DNA of 64,000 nucleotides from Montifringilla adamsi (GCA_017590115.1 JAGGNK010008892.1:813383-877382); one strand, 5' to 3'. Positions 35,801-48,603 are shown, numbered from the stretch's first letter. Translations and numbers: made by a program. The notes: generated by a model from the sequence alone, not told the origin.

Positions 35801-38800
35801 AATCTGGAAGAGGTAATCTCCCTTTCTTCAGAGATTTCATGGGATACTCTGCCCCGGCATCACCATCTCCTGTGTGGAGAGTCAAGAGGCTGAGCAATTC
35901 TGCCATGTGAGGAAGAGCACGTGAGGCACTGGGCACGTGTTCTTACATGCCAGCAAGGAATGGGCATGCCCTGAGGTATACCAGGCATCTTCTCACACTG
36001 GGTTTGTACTTCTGTGCTTTGTTCTCACCGTGTGGTACCTTGGCCTCCCCGGAGGCAGCTGCTCAGAGACATTATGCTGGGTGTCACTGCTGCCAGCCAA
36101 CACCAACATCACCTTGAGCTGCGGTCAAACTGAGCTGTGTACTGAGAGCCCCACTGTTCCCTGTACTTACCACGTCCAGCAAGCTGCTCAGCCCCTGCTA
36201 TTTAGTCCAGTTCAAGGCACAGATAACTTTACAGCTGCTCCTCAACCTGGCCTCACATTTTGAAACCCGCCTGTGTTATTCATAATAATGACAATGCAAG
36301 AAATATCATGTTTTCCTCACTGAAAACTCAAAGTTAAAAGCCATCACAGCTGCTGCAGAGGCTTCATCAAAAGCCATATCAGCAGTTTCTGTTTTAAAAA
36401 CATTTTTTTTTTTTTTTTTACTCAGTCACAGTGATGCAGCTGCAATTTTCGGCAGAGCCTTCTCTGTGGCTGATTTGCTGTTTTCTCTCACTTTCCATTA
36501 AAAAACATTTAGGGCTTTCAACACCTCAAGACTTAGTTTTTGAAACTCTGAAACTGAAGGTTAAATATATCACAGCATCTGGGAAAGCTCTCTTTGTGCC
36601 AAGGTCAAGTATGTTGCATTTTTAGATGGAGGAAAGTCTTTGTCCTCCTGCTGCATTCTCAATGCCAGTTGAAATTATTGAAAGTTACCTGAAACTTGCT
36701 GTATCAGTTACACACTGTGAGTACCTCAGAGCTGATGGCTGCTCCCTGACGTAGTTGAATTGGCCTCCAAAGGCAAGAGCAGTGGTTCCAGTCCTCCATG
36801 TCATGACCTCACGTTCATGAAGGCAACTAGGACCTGGTTGGTTAAATAAAATGGTATGAACAGTAGGTTTCCCAACTGCCACTGCCAAACAGCATTCCAT
36901 GGGAGGAAAAGACTTGAACATATTGCAGCTTCCTCAAAAAACACTGCCCCAAAGTGCTTTCCTTCATGTAGTGATTCACCTCCACTACACCCAGGAGCCA
37001 CCTGATCCAATTCCTCTTGTCCAAGGCCCATGTTCCTTTAGAAACAGAAACAATTGTGCAATAAATGCTCAAGATGTGGAGAAAGGAGAGTGGGCTCTCA
37101 TGGGCACCATGGTAAGAGTGTTTTCTGTGATGATTTGAGTCCTCCTTTGACAGCCTGGCCTGGGCCAGAGTGGGTGACCAGGCTGGTCCCTGCTGGGCTT
37201 TACAAGAGGTGCCCACAGGAGACCAGGGAAGGTTGTTTCTATATCCCAAGAATTGTGGCAGACCCAGAGCAAGACATTGGGAAAACCTTGAAGAGGAAAG
37301 AAAATCTCTGCTTAGGACTTCTAGTGATGTGACAGAAGAAAGGAAGGGAACATATAATAAGCTTAAAAACTTTGTTTTCCCTCTTTTAGTTTATTTTTTG
37401 TGCTGTGTTCTTGGTTGTTGCCTTCTGTAAGTGCTGTTCCCACACATCTCAGAGACAAATGGATGGTTGAAAAAGATATTCTTCTCCAGCTGTGCTTGAT
37501 ATCAAGGCAGAGATGAGTACTTTCTAAGGTAAAAGATGCAAAAGATGCAAAGACTGATTATCTAACACTTCTGCTTGACTTCTAGCTTCTGTGTCCATAT
37601 ATATGAAAAGATACAACCCCTTCCCTGCTCATTTCAGTCTGTGTCTGTGCTAGTGGAAGTGAAAGTAATTTTGTAGTTTTTTTCTGAAATTCAGTGCGTG
37701 TAATTTAATAACAAAAAATTGAAACAAAAATATAATAAAAGAAATCACCAATAGTGAGAGCACATCAGTGACACTACTGTATCTTCATCCTTACAGCAGA
37801 TATCTGAAGCAGTAACAAAAAGTGGTCTGAACAAAGAAAAATCAAAATGATTGAACGGCAGTTAGTGCAGTTTTCTCTCTCTGGTGGCCCCATTTAATTT
37901 CTGTTAAGCTGGACAGATATAGTCATTTGTCTGAGGGCATGTCTGACAAAATTCTTACCGCAAGGGCTTTCCCAGAGCAGAATCTCATCTATAAGATTTT
38001 GAGAGTATAGGAACTTCAGTGCTAAGTCAGATCAAAGGTTCAGCTAGACAATATCCTGTAATGGTCACAGTAGATCTGTGAAGGAGTAGGGTGTAGGAAA
38101 AAAACTTGTAGTGATGAGTGTCCAAAATAACTTTCCAGTCTCCAGAAACTTGTGGCTCACAAGTCTCCTGTGCTGGATAAGGTATTTAATATTTTTTGAG
38201 TTTCTGATACTTGAACTTTTCCAGTCTTTTCCTGAATTCATGCACAGTTTTAGCACACATTTTTAATGAAAAAAGTTCTTTTGTTTAATGATGACATTCT
38301 GTGGAGAACCACCTCCTTTTTTTTTTTTTTTTTTTGTTTTGTTTTGTTTTGTTTTGTTGTTTTTGTTTTTGTTTATAATCTCATACCTGCCAAAGTCATG
38401 GGATGCCCCCTTGTATTTTTACTGGGAGAGAGATAATCATCACTTCCTATCTGTCCTCTCCTTGGTACTCAGGACTTTATACACCTCCAGTGTATTGTAC
38501 CTCTGTTGCTTCTTTTCAGGCTGAGTAGGGAATAAAAAATCAAACCTATGCTGACCTTCTCTATGTCCTTTTTCAGAAGGACAACCAGAACTGTACATAC
38601 TGTTCAGGATGCAGATGATTTTATATGCTTTCCTGTTTGTTCTCTTTTCCTTTCCTTGGCATTTTTAACATTGTTTCCATTACTAAACATTGAGATGGCA
38701 TTTTCCTTTTATAACCATCTGTTTTAAGCTTCCATTCCTGAGTAGTCATCTCTGAACCCATAATATTATATGTGAAGTTATGATAGGATTGTTTAATGTG

Positions 38801-39739
38801 CATCACTTGATGTTCATCTACACTTATTCCATTTCTATTTAGAACCCAGCCATGCCACCTTGCAAGATCCTCCTAAACAGTTCTGCCAACCTACTGCTTA
38901 TACCTGAAACATCTAGTAACTGTTATTTTAAAGAAAAAACTGGTATTTAATTAATATTTAGGCTTAAGAACATATTCAAATTAAATACATAAGAGAGTTA
39001 TAGCTGCCTTATCTAGTTTGTATATTCAGTAGTGCCAGGCTATTTTTGTATTGCAAGTCTGTGAGAGAGGATGAGAAGAGAACCTTTCCCTGGAAACTGC
39101 TGGTGCCGTGATGGTGGGTGAGGGATGCATCCAGGGCATGAGCTGGAGCACTCTCATGTAAATAAATCGTGCTCTCTCCCTTCACTATAAATAAGCAACT
39201 TTTTTTGGCTGTTGCTGCAGCGGCAACATATGAAACATTGCATCTACAGCTCAGAGGTGTCTCAGCAGATGTGGCTGACATTTGAAGTCAGAAAATATCT
39301 GGAATCAAACACCTCATTCTTTAGCTTGAATAATAGTTCTTTTTTTTTTTTTTTTTTTTTTTCCTCTTGAAAAGTACTGTTTGGAATGAGCAGCTGGTCA
39401 TTAGGAGAAGGACAGAGAGCAATGATACTATTCTTAGTCTGTGGACTTTGACAAATTAATCTTTCTCCTCTACCAGATCCTGAGCTCTACATGGGGCACA
39501 AGTGCGCCACAGAGAGAGTACACAAGGAGTGCTCTTACTCAAATTCCCTTGAGCCCTATGTTACTGGAGTTGCATGATCCCAAAGGAGAAAATGAGCCCA
39601 TCATTTTCCTTGTTCTGAAGTCCCATACTCACCATGAAGTGGGCTTTAATCTGCAGCATTTCCAAAACAGGGTGCAGGAAGGAAATAATTGATTAAAAAT
39701 AGTAAGAATGCAACCTAAACTTCATAAGACACCTTGAAG
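29823..39739. other. Ordinary intergenic DNA with scattered T runs
   Basis: Unique AT-rich sequence. T homopolymers are at 31235-31255 (21), 36403-36419 (17), 38317-38335 (19, followed by GTTTT repeats to about 38373) and 39340-39362 (23). No gene or clearly identified transposon is seen. A plus-strand TATAAATA near 39186 has no associated reading frame of interest. Confidence 0.5.
31957..31969 (+). promoter_or_regulatory. CTCF-like motif (forward)
   Basis: TCAGTAGAGGGCA matches the CTCF core consensus CCASYAGRKGGCA at 12 of 13 positions. It sits in unique sequence between NKX2-1 and NKX2-8. Occupancy is unknown. Confidence 0.35.
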
Positions 39740-40080
39740 AAGTATAAACTTTTCCCCTCTGGCTTCATAGGGAGGATTTAACTGCCAGGCCGCAAAGGAA
39801 ACAGAAGCTAATTATCAAATGAACATTGTCTTAATATGTTAATGAAGCGGTTTTGCTAATAGCGAGAGACCTGAATTTTAATACATTTTAAGAGCTCCTT
39901 GATTACGTGTTTGTTAGTTGTTATGATCATTTTAAATTATCTGTGCATGGCTTTATAATGGGTTAAAAACTGTATTAAGCACTGTATTCTAAACAGGCCT
40001 TGATGAGGCAGGTGAATAGTGCAAACATTGTCGCTAGGAAATTCACTTCAAAAGAAATGTAAACTAGTTAACCTAAAACG
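39740..40080. promoter_or_regulatory. Candidate conserved non-coding element
   Basis: A unique AT-rich block dense in homeodomain-type cores (CTAATTATC, TTAATATGTTAATGA, TTGCTAATAG) with no frame or repeat character. This texture is typical of deeply conserved enhancers near developmental regulators. Conservation itself has not been tested. Confidence 0.35.
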
Positions 40081-40899
40081 TGTCATCAAATCCAACAGTC
40101 ACACTTAGCAATGTAAGTAATTTTTTATGTCAGCTACTTCTTCAGAAATGCTTTTTCACATGCAAAAGGTATTCCAGAAACCTTGTAGCCATTATATCAG
40201 AGTGTTTCTGTATGCAGTATAAAAGGACTGAAACCATATTTTGCTGCTGGAATTTGAGGACCGAGTGAAATAGTTCCAAATATACTGAGATAATCAGTCT
40301 TGTCCTTGGTAGGGGGTTTTTATTCATTTGCCCACACATATTTATTTTGCTCTTCCTCATGCAAAGAGTCTCTATATTTGTCTTTGAGCGTGTCTGGAAG
40401 CAGTGTAAATAAAAAATACTTTCTGCAATGACACCAGCATAAAAATGTGCACAACTAGATAGCATCTTCTTGTTAGAAGGCATCTTTACTTTCTTTCCCA
40501 TCAATTTAACTTTAAATCAAATAATCCTGGACCATAATCCTTCCTTCTCCAGCTTGTTTTTCAGCTGTCTGGAAAAGCTCCTGTGGAGCTGTTAACTGAA
40601 TGGGGTCTGCTGTTTAAAAAGTCATGGCTGTTACTAGTCCTCTGGCGACACTTTCTGCAATTTTTTGAAACAGCCAAGCAGAGGTGTCATCTCCAGAAGA
40701 TAGCCTTCAGACCTTGAAAACCCATTGTCAGCCAAAACACTGACAAAAAGACATCATGGAGTCCATGTGAACTGAGAGGCTGTAACTTCTGGTAGGATGG
40801 TGGTGTTTTTTTAGGGCTGCTTACACTTATGTCCATTTGGATTTTTCCCCCTCCATTGTCCTGCATATTGCACTTGGTTTCCTTCTGTGAAAGGATAGC
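40081..40899. other. Intergenic, nothing definable
   Basis: AT-rich unique sequence with short frames and no recognisable feature. Confidence 0.5.
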
Positions 40900-42020
40900 C
40901 CACCTAGCTGACCTAGGAATGTCAGTAGATGTACTTTGGATTTCAGTAAATCTTTCTGTACTGTTTCTCACAGGATTCTTCTGGACAAAATGTTCAGCTC
41001 ACAGCTGGATAAACACATCATGGGATGGGTGAGCAACTGGCTCATGGGTCAGGCACAAAGGGTGGCAGTGAATGGGGTGACATCAGGCTGATGACCTGTC
41101 ACTAGGGGGGTTCCATAGGGCTCCATCCTCAGCCCTGTGTTCCTCAAAATCTTCATAAATTACTTGGACACAGGACTTGTGTCCAAGGAAAAAGTACTGC
41201 ATTTGCCAACAACATTAAATTGGGAGGAGCTGCTGACTTCCTCAAGGGCCAAGAGACCTTGCAGAGAGACCTTAAAAAATTAGAGGGCTGGGCAATCACC
41301 AGCTGAATGAAATTTAGCAAGGGTGAGTGCTGATTTCTGCACTTGGGATGGGGAAACCCTGATTTTTGTAATAGACTGGAGAATGAGAGGCTGGAGAGCA
41401 GCACTGCAGAAAGGGACCTGTGGGTCCTGGTTGATGAAAAGGTGAATCTGAGCCAGCAGTGCCTTGGCAGCCAGGAGAGCCCAGTGTGTCCTGGGGGACA
41501 TCAGGCATAGCATGACCAGCCAGGCAATGGAGGGGATTGTCCCACTCTGCTGTACACTGGGGCAGCCTCACCTTGAATCCTATGTGCAGTTTGGGGTGTC
41601 ACAATATAAAAAAAGCCATTAAATTGTTAGAGAGCATCCAAAGAAGGGCCACAAAGATGCTGAAGGCTCCAGAGGGGAGAATGTATGAGGGCTGGCTTGG
41701 TCTGTTCGGCCTGGAGAAGAGGAGGTCGGAGAGACATTTCATTGCAGTCTTCAACATTCTCATGACAGCATGAAGCTGAGTCAGGGGAGGTTTAGGTTAG
41801 GTATCAGGAAAAGGTTTCTTACCCAAAGGGTGGTTGGGCACTGGAAGAGGATCCCTAGTAAAGTGGTCTCAGTACCAAGCCTGTCTGAATTCAAGAAGCT
41901 TTTGGACAACACTCTCTGGCATATTCTGTGATACTTGGAGTGCCTTTTGTAGGGTCAGGAATTAGACTCAATGGTCCTGATGGGTCCCTTCCAACTCAGC
42001 GTATTCTATGATTCTATGAT
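40900..42020 (+). mobile_element. CR1 LINE, 5'-truncated and decayed
   Basis: This is the 3' end of a chicken-repeat-1 non-LTR retrotransposon. It ends GGGTCCCTTCCAACTCAG followed by the diagnostic octamer repeat ATTCTATG (42003-42020). Upstream there is similarity to the CR1 reverse-transcriptase region, from about 40930 to 41760, broken by many stops and frameshifts. The catalytic FADD box appears as FANN near 41200, and a segment before the 3' UTR is shortened. It is inactive. Confidence 0.88.
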
Positions 42021-44976
42021 TGTTAAATTACATTATAGCTGAGCTGTGTGTACCAAAGTTGTGTGTACCAAATATGCTCTGTCAGGGTGTGTGTGAATTC
42101 TCCCTGCTCAGAAAATTAAGGAAATAGAACCTCGGTGAACTAGAAAGTAGAGCTCTGGATGGGAAGTGAATGAAACTAATGGGAAATGTATTTATATTAG
42201 ACAGTCACTATATGATTAAATTTGCTCTTTGTTATTTCCATTAATATCAAACACGATGCTCCTGCTTGGAAAACAAAAGTGTTGTGTGATTCTCATACAC
42301 TGCATAATACAAAGCAATGCTTACAGGACATTGACCTCCTCATTTTGATAAAGACACATATCCCTCCCTCATTCAGACAACAAAAGGAGCTTGGAGGACT
42401 GAGGATTGTAGCAATTTGAGGAACATTTGGACTACCTTAGAGCACCAAATCCCAGAAATGCCTGATTAATTAGCCGCTGCTCCCTACCTCCCTTGTGCTT
42501 GGATACCTCCGGATCAAGCCTGTGGATCAATGCTAGAGACAGGCAAAATCTTAAGGCTAGCACAGGGAAAAGAGACCATCCAAAACCAAAGCCATAAAAA
42601 CCCTTCTTAGGAAACCACCTGAGAGGATGCTTAAGTACACCACACTTGGCTTTGACAGATTGCAAAATCAAATATGTGTATTATATGAGCTAAAGAAACT
42701 AAAGTAGGATTATATTGCCAACTTTATCATATTGGTTTTCTCATATAATTTGGAAACTCTAAGTATCTCCCTTCTATTTCTTGTACCTTTGTGGAAATTT
42801 GCCAGAGGAAAGAGGAAATGTAATCCTATTTAACATAACTAGCCTTTGGAAAATCCTAATTGCCTAGCTCATTTAATTTATTTTTAGGTCATACTGCCCT
42901 CTAGGGGATTAGGCAGTTAGCGAGTCAGTTTTGCATAATACAAACCTTTAATTCACGGGGGGAAAAACCCGTCTCTTCCTTTGTACTGCAGCAGAACATA
43001 TTAATCCATATGTAGAGCTTGTAATTTAGCATTTTGGGTGTAATTTTCATTCCTTTTCTTGGAAGTATCTTGAAAAATTAACATTGAATCTCTGCTTTTT
43101 GGTTGTGGTATTGACCTTCTGTGCACAGGATATTCGACTTTTTACATAAGGAACTACAGCTAAATCAGGGAAACTTTCCCCTTGATTTCAGGTGCTACTA
43201 CATGGAAATTGTGAGAAACTTACGTACTTAAATGTCCTGAACATATGTATTTAACTCTCATTCAGTGTTTTTAGAAATAAAAAGCTTCACCTATTTAAAA
43301 CTGAACACACAGCAGCAAACTCACCATATCAACAGTTGTGGATGCTTTTAGGTGGAAAATAAAAGTAACAAGAAGGAAATTAAAGTTTTGGAAAAGAGAA
43401 AGAAAATTATTAATGCTGTTGGCAGTTAGGCGGGCTAAGAAACTTAAAGGTTTTTTCAGTGATGTCAACACTTGCTAAGCGAGGAGAGAAGCCTTCTGCA
43501 AAAGGCTAAAAGGCCAGGCATTTAGGTGCCTAATCATCTCCACAATGCAAAATCTTGTCCCCTTCATTGCTCCTTGCTGATGTTCCTCCCTGCTGATTCC
43601 TGCCATTTACTTCTCTTCATTCCATTTTAATTCTAAAATAGCAGCATAACCTTGGCTGGCCAGATTGAGTTAAGCAATAAGGCTCAGAACTGGGGCTGCC
43701 CCATCAGGTCATCATTGTGGTTTTTGCTTTGCTAGCTGGAGCCATATCTACTTTGCTGCTTGGATTTTTGTTTTGAAGAAGCCAGGTCATGTAGCAGCAG
43801 AGTTTTGGGGGTCTTTCGAAAGAGGATCTTGGTCCAGCAGCTCACAAATCACTGATCTGTGATGTTTTGAGAATGAGTCCTTTGTCCAGGTTTTCACCTG
43901 GCTGTAGGAGGTTTGGCTGTCACTGCCCTCATCCTGCTCACCAGTATTTAATTGCAGATATTGTGGGCAACTCTCGTTTGACCTTGATAATTTTAATTTT
44001 ACTGTGGACTGAGTGGACCATCTGCTGTGACCACCTAAAATTACAAAAAAACCCCATTTTGTCCTGGTCTCTTCCCAGCATCACACTGGGGTTTTGTAAA
44101 ATTTTAAAGCTGTCATCTTCAAATTATTAGGCTTCTCATTTCAATCTTAGGATACTTAATCCTATTCCATGCCAATGGTTCATGAGAGATTTATCTACCC
44201 ATCCTCTAGTTTCACTCAGCCATGCTCCTACCTCCACAGACTTCAAATAAGTCTGTATCCACTTTTTAAAATTTCTTCTTATACCTGAAAGGAGAAACTG
44301 CTGAGACTTCCTAGGCACAATCTCTCTTTCAGGCTTCCTTGTACGGCCATAGGAGTGTGGATCCATCTATGAAACATTTTTTTATTTGATCAGGACAGCC
44401 CTATCATTTATTCAGACTTGTACAACCTGTACTGTAGTCCATGCTGATGGTTTCTTTTTCCACTTCTAGTGGCCCAGCTGTGTTTTGCTATGCTCAGTGG
44501 CTCCACAGTAACTAGATTTTCTGAGGCTCTGCTGGTTCTCACCTCATCATATAAAAATTTCAGAACTGTATAAAACCTCATATTCAATTTTCCATTTAGA
44601 AGCAGGGATACCTTTATTACCTTGAGTTTCTTGGTTGTCTTACAAATGCCAGTAACCACTGGTAGTAACTGATGGTACTTGTCCTGAGGTGGTACAGTGG
44701 CATGATGACTTGTCTACCTGCTGATGTGCCAGAGCCTTGTTTTGGGGTCACAAACTACAGAAATGTTTGGTCTGGGTGGTTTGAACAATATCCAGTATCC
44801 TGTGCTGGGTTGGAAATTAATTCCAATACTCTGTTAAGTCTCTGGTTTGTTCTGGTGTAGATGCTCCATCTACTTGTTCTAGCAGGGGTAGGATAAGCTC
44901 TTTCTGTGCTGACCTGACTCCAGCAAGGCAAACAGAAGTGTCCTCACATATTACTCATGCCCACACGAAGAGATTT
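42021..44976. other. Intergenic DNA with a candidate conserved patch
   Basis: Mostly unique AT-rich sequence without genes. The 42790-42965 part stands out (listed separately); the rest shows nothing definable. Confidence 0.5.
42790..42965. promoter_or_regulatory. Candidate conserved non-coding element containing a CTCF-like motif
   Basis: Unique block with CCTAATTGCCTAGC, an octamer-like TTTGCATAAT, and CTGCCCTCTAGGGG at 42894-42907. The last is the reverse complement of a CTCF core (13 of 14 matches to CCASYAGRKGGCAG, with C in place of the conserved A at position 3). Function is inference. Confidence 0.35.
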
Positions 44977-45488
44977 CACAGAATCAGACAATAGTCAGGG
45001 TTAGAGGAGACCTCTGCAGATCAGTTAGTCCAACCTCCCTACAAAAGTAGGGTCACCCATTGCAGATTACACAGGAATGTGTCCAGGTGGGTGTTGAATG
45101 TCTCCAGAGAGGGAGATTCCATGACCTTCCAGTGCTCTACCACCCTCAGTGTAAAGAAGTTGTTCCTTATGTTGAGGAGGAACTTCCTGTGGTTTAGTTT
45201 ATGGTCCTTACCCCTCATTCTGTTGCTGGGCACAAGCAAAGGGTCTGGCACCATCCTCTTGGCACCTGCCTTTGAGATATTTATATGCATTGATGAGATT
45301 CCCCCTCAGTCTTCTCTCCAGAATAAACGGGCTCAGCTCCTGCAGTCTTTCCTCATAAGAGAGGAGCCACAGACCCCTTTTCACCTCTGTGGCCTCTGCT
45401 GGACCATTTCCAGTAGGTCCTTGTCTTTCTTGAACTGTGAAGACCAGTGTTGGATCTAATACCCCAGAGGTGGCCTTACTAGGGCTGT
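44977..45488 (-). mobile_element. CR1 LINE 3' end, antisense
   Basis: A CR1 3' terminus lies in reverse orientation. It starts with CACAGAATCA (reverse complement of the TGATTCTGTG end repeat) and continues through the 3' UTR into the C-terminal reverse-transcriptase region. Recognisable peptide pieces are YEERLQEL and ERRLRGNLI near 45300-45370. It is interrupted at about 45488 by another sequence and resumes at about 45974. Confidence 0.85.
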
Positions 45489-45973
45489 GTGAATATGGAT
45501 ATATAGGTAACCAGTTCAATCACCAAACCATGGCTGAAATGCAAAGAGTAGATTTATTTCATTACCTCCCTAATTACAGGGGCAGCAAAGACACACAGGG
45601 ACACAGGCTCTGTTAGGCTTAGTTCATCCTAGAGAAAAGAGGCACGTGAGGACACAGGCTCCGTTAAGCTTAGTTCATCCTAGTGGGCAGCAGCATGGAG
45701 ACTATATCAAAGGGCCTTACCATGTGCAGTTCTTCATAAGGCTGTCCTTTTATGATCTCTCTGTCTCCCAGCAGGAGACTCAAACCTGTCTGTGAGAGTG
45801 TGTTACCTCTATGCAGGAATTCTACTCAAAACAGGCAGACGATGAACACACCACCATAATAAATGGAGTTTTCCCACACCAACAATTTTAGCATTCCCAT
45901 TAGCATCACTTTCCACAAAAGATTCCCTCTTCTCTACTAAATTTTCTGGTTTTAACCATTTCCCCCCAACAAG
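45489..45973 (-). mobile_element. Insertion inside CR1, LTR-like (putative)
   Basis: About 485 bp of unrelated sequence splits the CR1 copy. It begins near TGTGTGAATATGG and ends near CCCCAACA, compatible with TG...CA termini. It carries an antisense AATAAA (plus TTTATT near 45553) and a 51-bp direct duplication. I see no clean target-site duplication, so the LTR call is tentative. Confidence 0.4.
45599..45683. repeat. 51-bp tandem duplication
   Basis: GGACACAGGCTCTGTTAGGC (45599) recurs at 45650 with two substitutions, and similarity extends over TTAGTTCATCCTAG. The second copy is incomplete. Confidence 0.85.
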
Positions 45974-46105
45974 AGTGGAGTAAACAGGGAGGTTCACCTC
46001 CAACAACCTGAAGGCCACACACTTCTTCATGCACCCCAGGATACCATTGTTCCTCCTGGCTGCAAGGGCACATTGTTGGCTGATGGTCAACTTGTCATCC
46101 ACCAT
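45974..46105 (-). mobile_element. CR1 reverse-transcriptase fragment, antisense
   Basis: The minus-strand translation contains VDDKLTISQQCALAARR and NNGILGC, characteristic of the CR1 reverse-transcriptase thumb region. It continues the element at 44977-45488 in the correct order, so the two parts are one copy split by an insertion. Confidence 0.85.
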
Positions 46106-48603
46106 ATTTACCTTTCTACTATTAGTTTCTATTATTTCTCTGTAGCTATAGCCATTGCTTTCACCCTTACACTTATCTCAGTGTACGTATTCCATACTTA
46201 TGGAATATGTTCTTATTCACCTCTCTGCAGATTATCAACTATTTGCTGTTCTCACTGGGATTACAGACTGAAAAATGCCATGATTTGGTGGGAATTGCAT
46301 TGTCTGACTGCACGGTTCAACCCCTGCTAAAACAGCTGTCTTTTCCCCAGGTCATGGGACCTTGCAGGTCTGGAGATGCCAACACAAGAGATCTCACAGG
46401 AAATATGTGTGTCCTCCATCCTTGGCTGTGCCAGTCCCTGCATGGTGGAAAGGGCCAGGGTTTGCTCCTGCAGTTATTTGTTGAAGCTTAACATCTCTAG
46501 TGAGGCTCTCAGGTTGTCTGTTTTTTCTGTCAACTAATCATGCCTTTTCACCCCTGTGTATCCCACAAGCAGATCTGTTCCCACTTTGGTTTTCAGCATG
46601 TGTGAGGTAAAAATGCAGCTGCACTGGCTTCCTCGGGAGAGGGCTGCTTTTTGAAAGGATGCATTCTCAGCTAGGGTTCAAGACATGGGCAGCCAGACTT
46701 GGACTACTCTTCCCTCATGCACCTGTCCCTCGGTTTCCACATAGGCAGCCTCTTTGCAAGGAGGGATTGTGCTTGGGGATCCATATTCTGTAAGGAAATT
46801 CAAAATAACAACAACATCTCTGCTCTAGTTCAGAAAGAGAGTTAAACAAGGAGAAATGTCCTGGAGAGAAAAAGAAAAAACAGAAAGAAAATTATGGGAA
46901 TCCCACAGCTGCAGTTTGAAACAAAAAAGTAAATGCTTTTGCACTGGCATCATAAAAAGAATTCAGTGAGGCTGAGCAGGTGTCAGAGGAGCTTTTCACA
47001 TCCTGTGCTGCTGACCTCAGTCTGCAACCCCAGGCAGGAAGAAGGCATGGAGGATAAAAACAAAACATCAGCATTCACATAACCAGTTACGAATCTGTGT
47101 GGCTTAAAAAAACCCTAATTTAAATGTAATTTAAGACACGTTTTACATAATATATTTTCTTAGATCTTGTATGCCTGCATGAAGAACTTCTTGACTCTGT
47201 AAGTGATTCTCTGATGAAAACAAACAAGGGTTGATGGTGACTAAAGTGCTCCTCAACACAAGAGCAGCACTGCAGCCGGATTCTGCTACAGCCATTCTTG
47301 CATTAAGTAGTGACTTAGTCTACAAGAAGGATTTTTAGTCTCAGCCTGAGCACTGCTGGTGAAAGGTGCTACTCAGCCTGAAAAAAAGAACCTGCTTTAC
47401 AAGAAGAAATACAAACCAAAACAACAGCTTCTCCAATCACAATGGTTGAGTGGGAAGGTTAAGATTTAAGATGCAATGCTTGAGTTAGAATTTGCTTTGG
47501 AAAGTGGGGTTAGATCCTCTTTTCTGCAGCTCTCCTCAAAGACATCCTGCTTGCCTGCTCTGAAGATCTAGTCTGCAAAACTGGACTCAGAGTCCCAGTG
47601 TTCAGCCCAGACCTACCAGTAGTACTGCTTGTGCACTGATTTATGCTGACAAGAATAAAATCAGAAAGCAATTAATCTTATTACCCAGCCTCCTGTACAT
47701 CACCAGTCCTTCCACGTCACTCTGCCTTGAGCCTTGAGTGTGATCTAAATGTGCATTGCACACCAAGGCTAATTACTTGCACATTCCCAGTGGCCTGAAC
47801 TGCTCCAAGACTGGCTTTTTCTGGCTTTCAGCCTCCATTTTTGTTCTGACTTTCTGCCTAGACTGAAGAGGGATGTCCTCAAAGACTAGAGCACAGCTGA
47901 CCCTGTGGATCAGCCCTATTACTGCAAAGGGTTCAAGAATAAAATCCCTTATATCTCTTACTGTAATTATTTTCATAATAACCCTATGTGTGTCTCAGAA
48001 GAGATCTTTATGACATAATGAAATGATGTTTCAGTCTTCCTTTTGTTAAGCTGAACAGAGATAATTTTTCAAGTATTTCAGCTTTTTGTTTTGATCTTTC
48101 TTGGATTAGTTTGTGTCTCTTGTTTGCATGTTCTCCTACAATGTGTTTAGAAGATATGGACACAGCCAGTAGTCATAGTGATCTAGCACTGATCTCATCA
48201 GAAACAGAGGTGGAGAAAAATCACTTCCTTCCTCTGGCTTTCCAACTTGGCTCCAAAATCCAAGGATTACACTAACCTTTTTTACTCTCTATTTTTAGGT
48301 CAGTTTCCACTGTATTGATTTATTAGATCTCTTTCAGACTCTGCTTCCCAGCTATCTTTTCCCTATTCCTTCTGTAGGACCAGTATTTTTCAATCCTTGA
48401 TGTACTGCTTTCCTGTGGCAACATGGAAATGTATGTATTAAAGAGCCATTTTTCAAGGGAACATGGACTGCCTGTTATGGTTGCCCTTTCTACTCACATT
48501 CTCCTGTCTGCTTTGGGTGCCAGGGGTGTGAAGGGAAACGGGTGGCTCTTCTAGCTTCAACAAAATGATAAATTAGCTCAGCTATCTTGCCATTGAATCA
48601 GTG
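46106..48603. other. Intergenic, nothing definable
   Basis: Unique AT-rich sequence with short frames only. No gene, RNA or clear repeat is seen. Confidence 0.5.

Noticed and set aside
45208..46105. Minus-strand frames with reverse-transcriptase similarity as a gene
   Set aside because: They are fragments of a decayed CR1 element interrupted by another insertion, not a functional gene.
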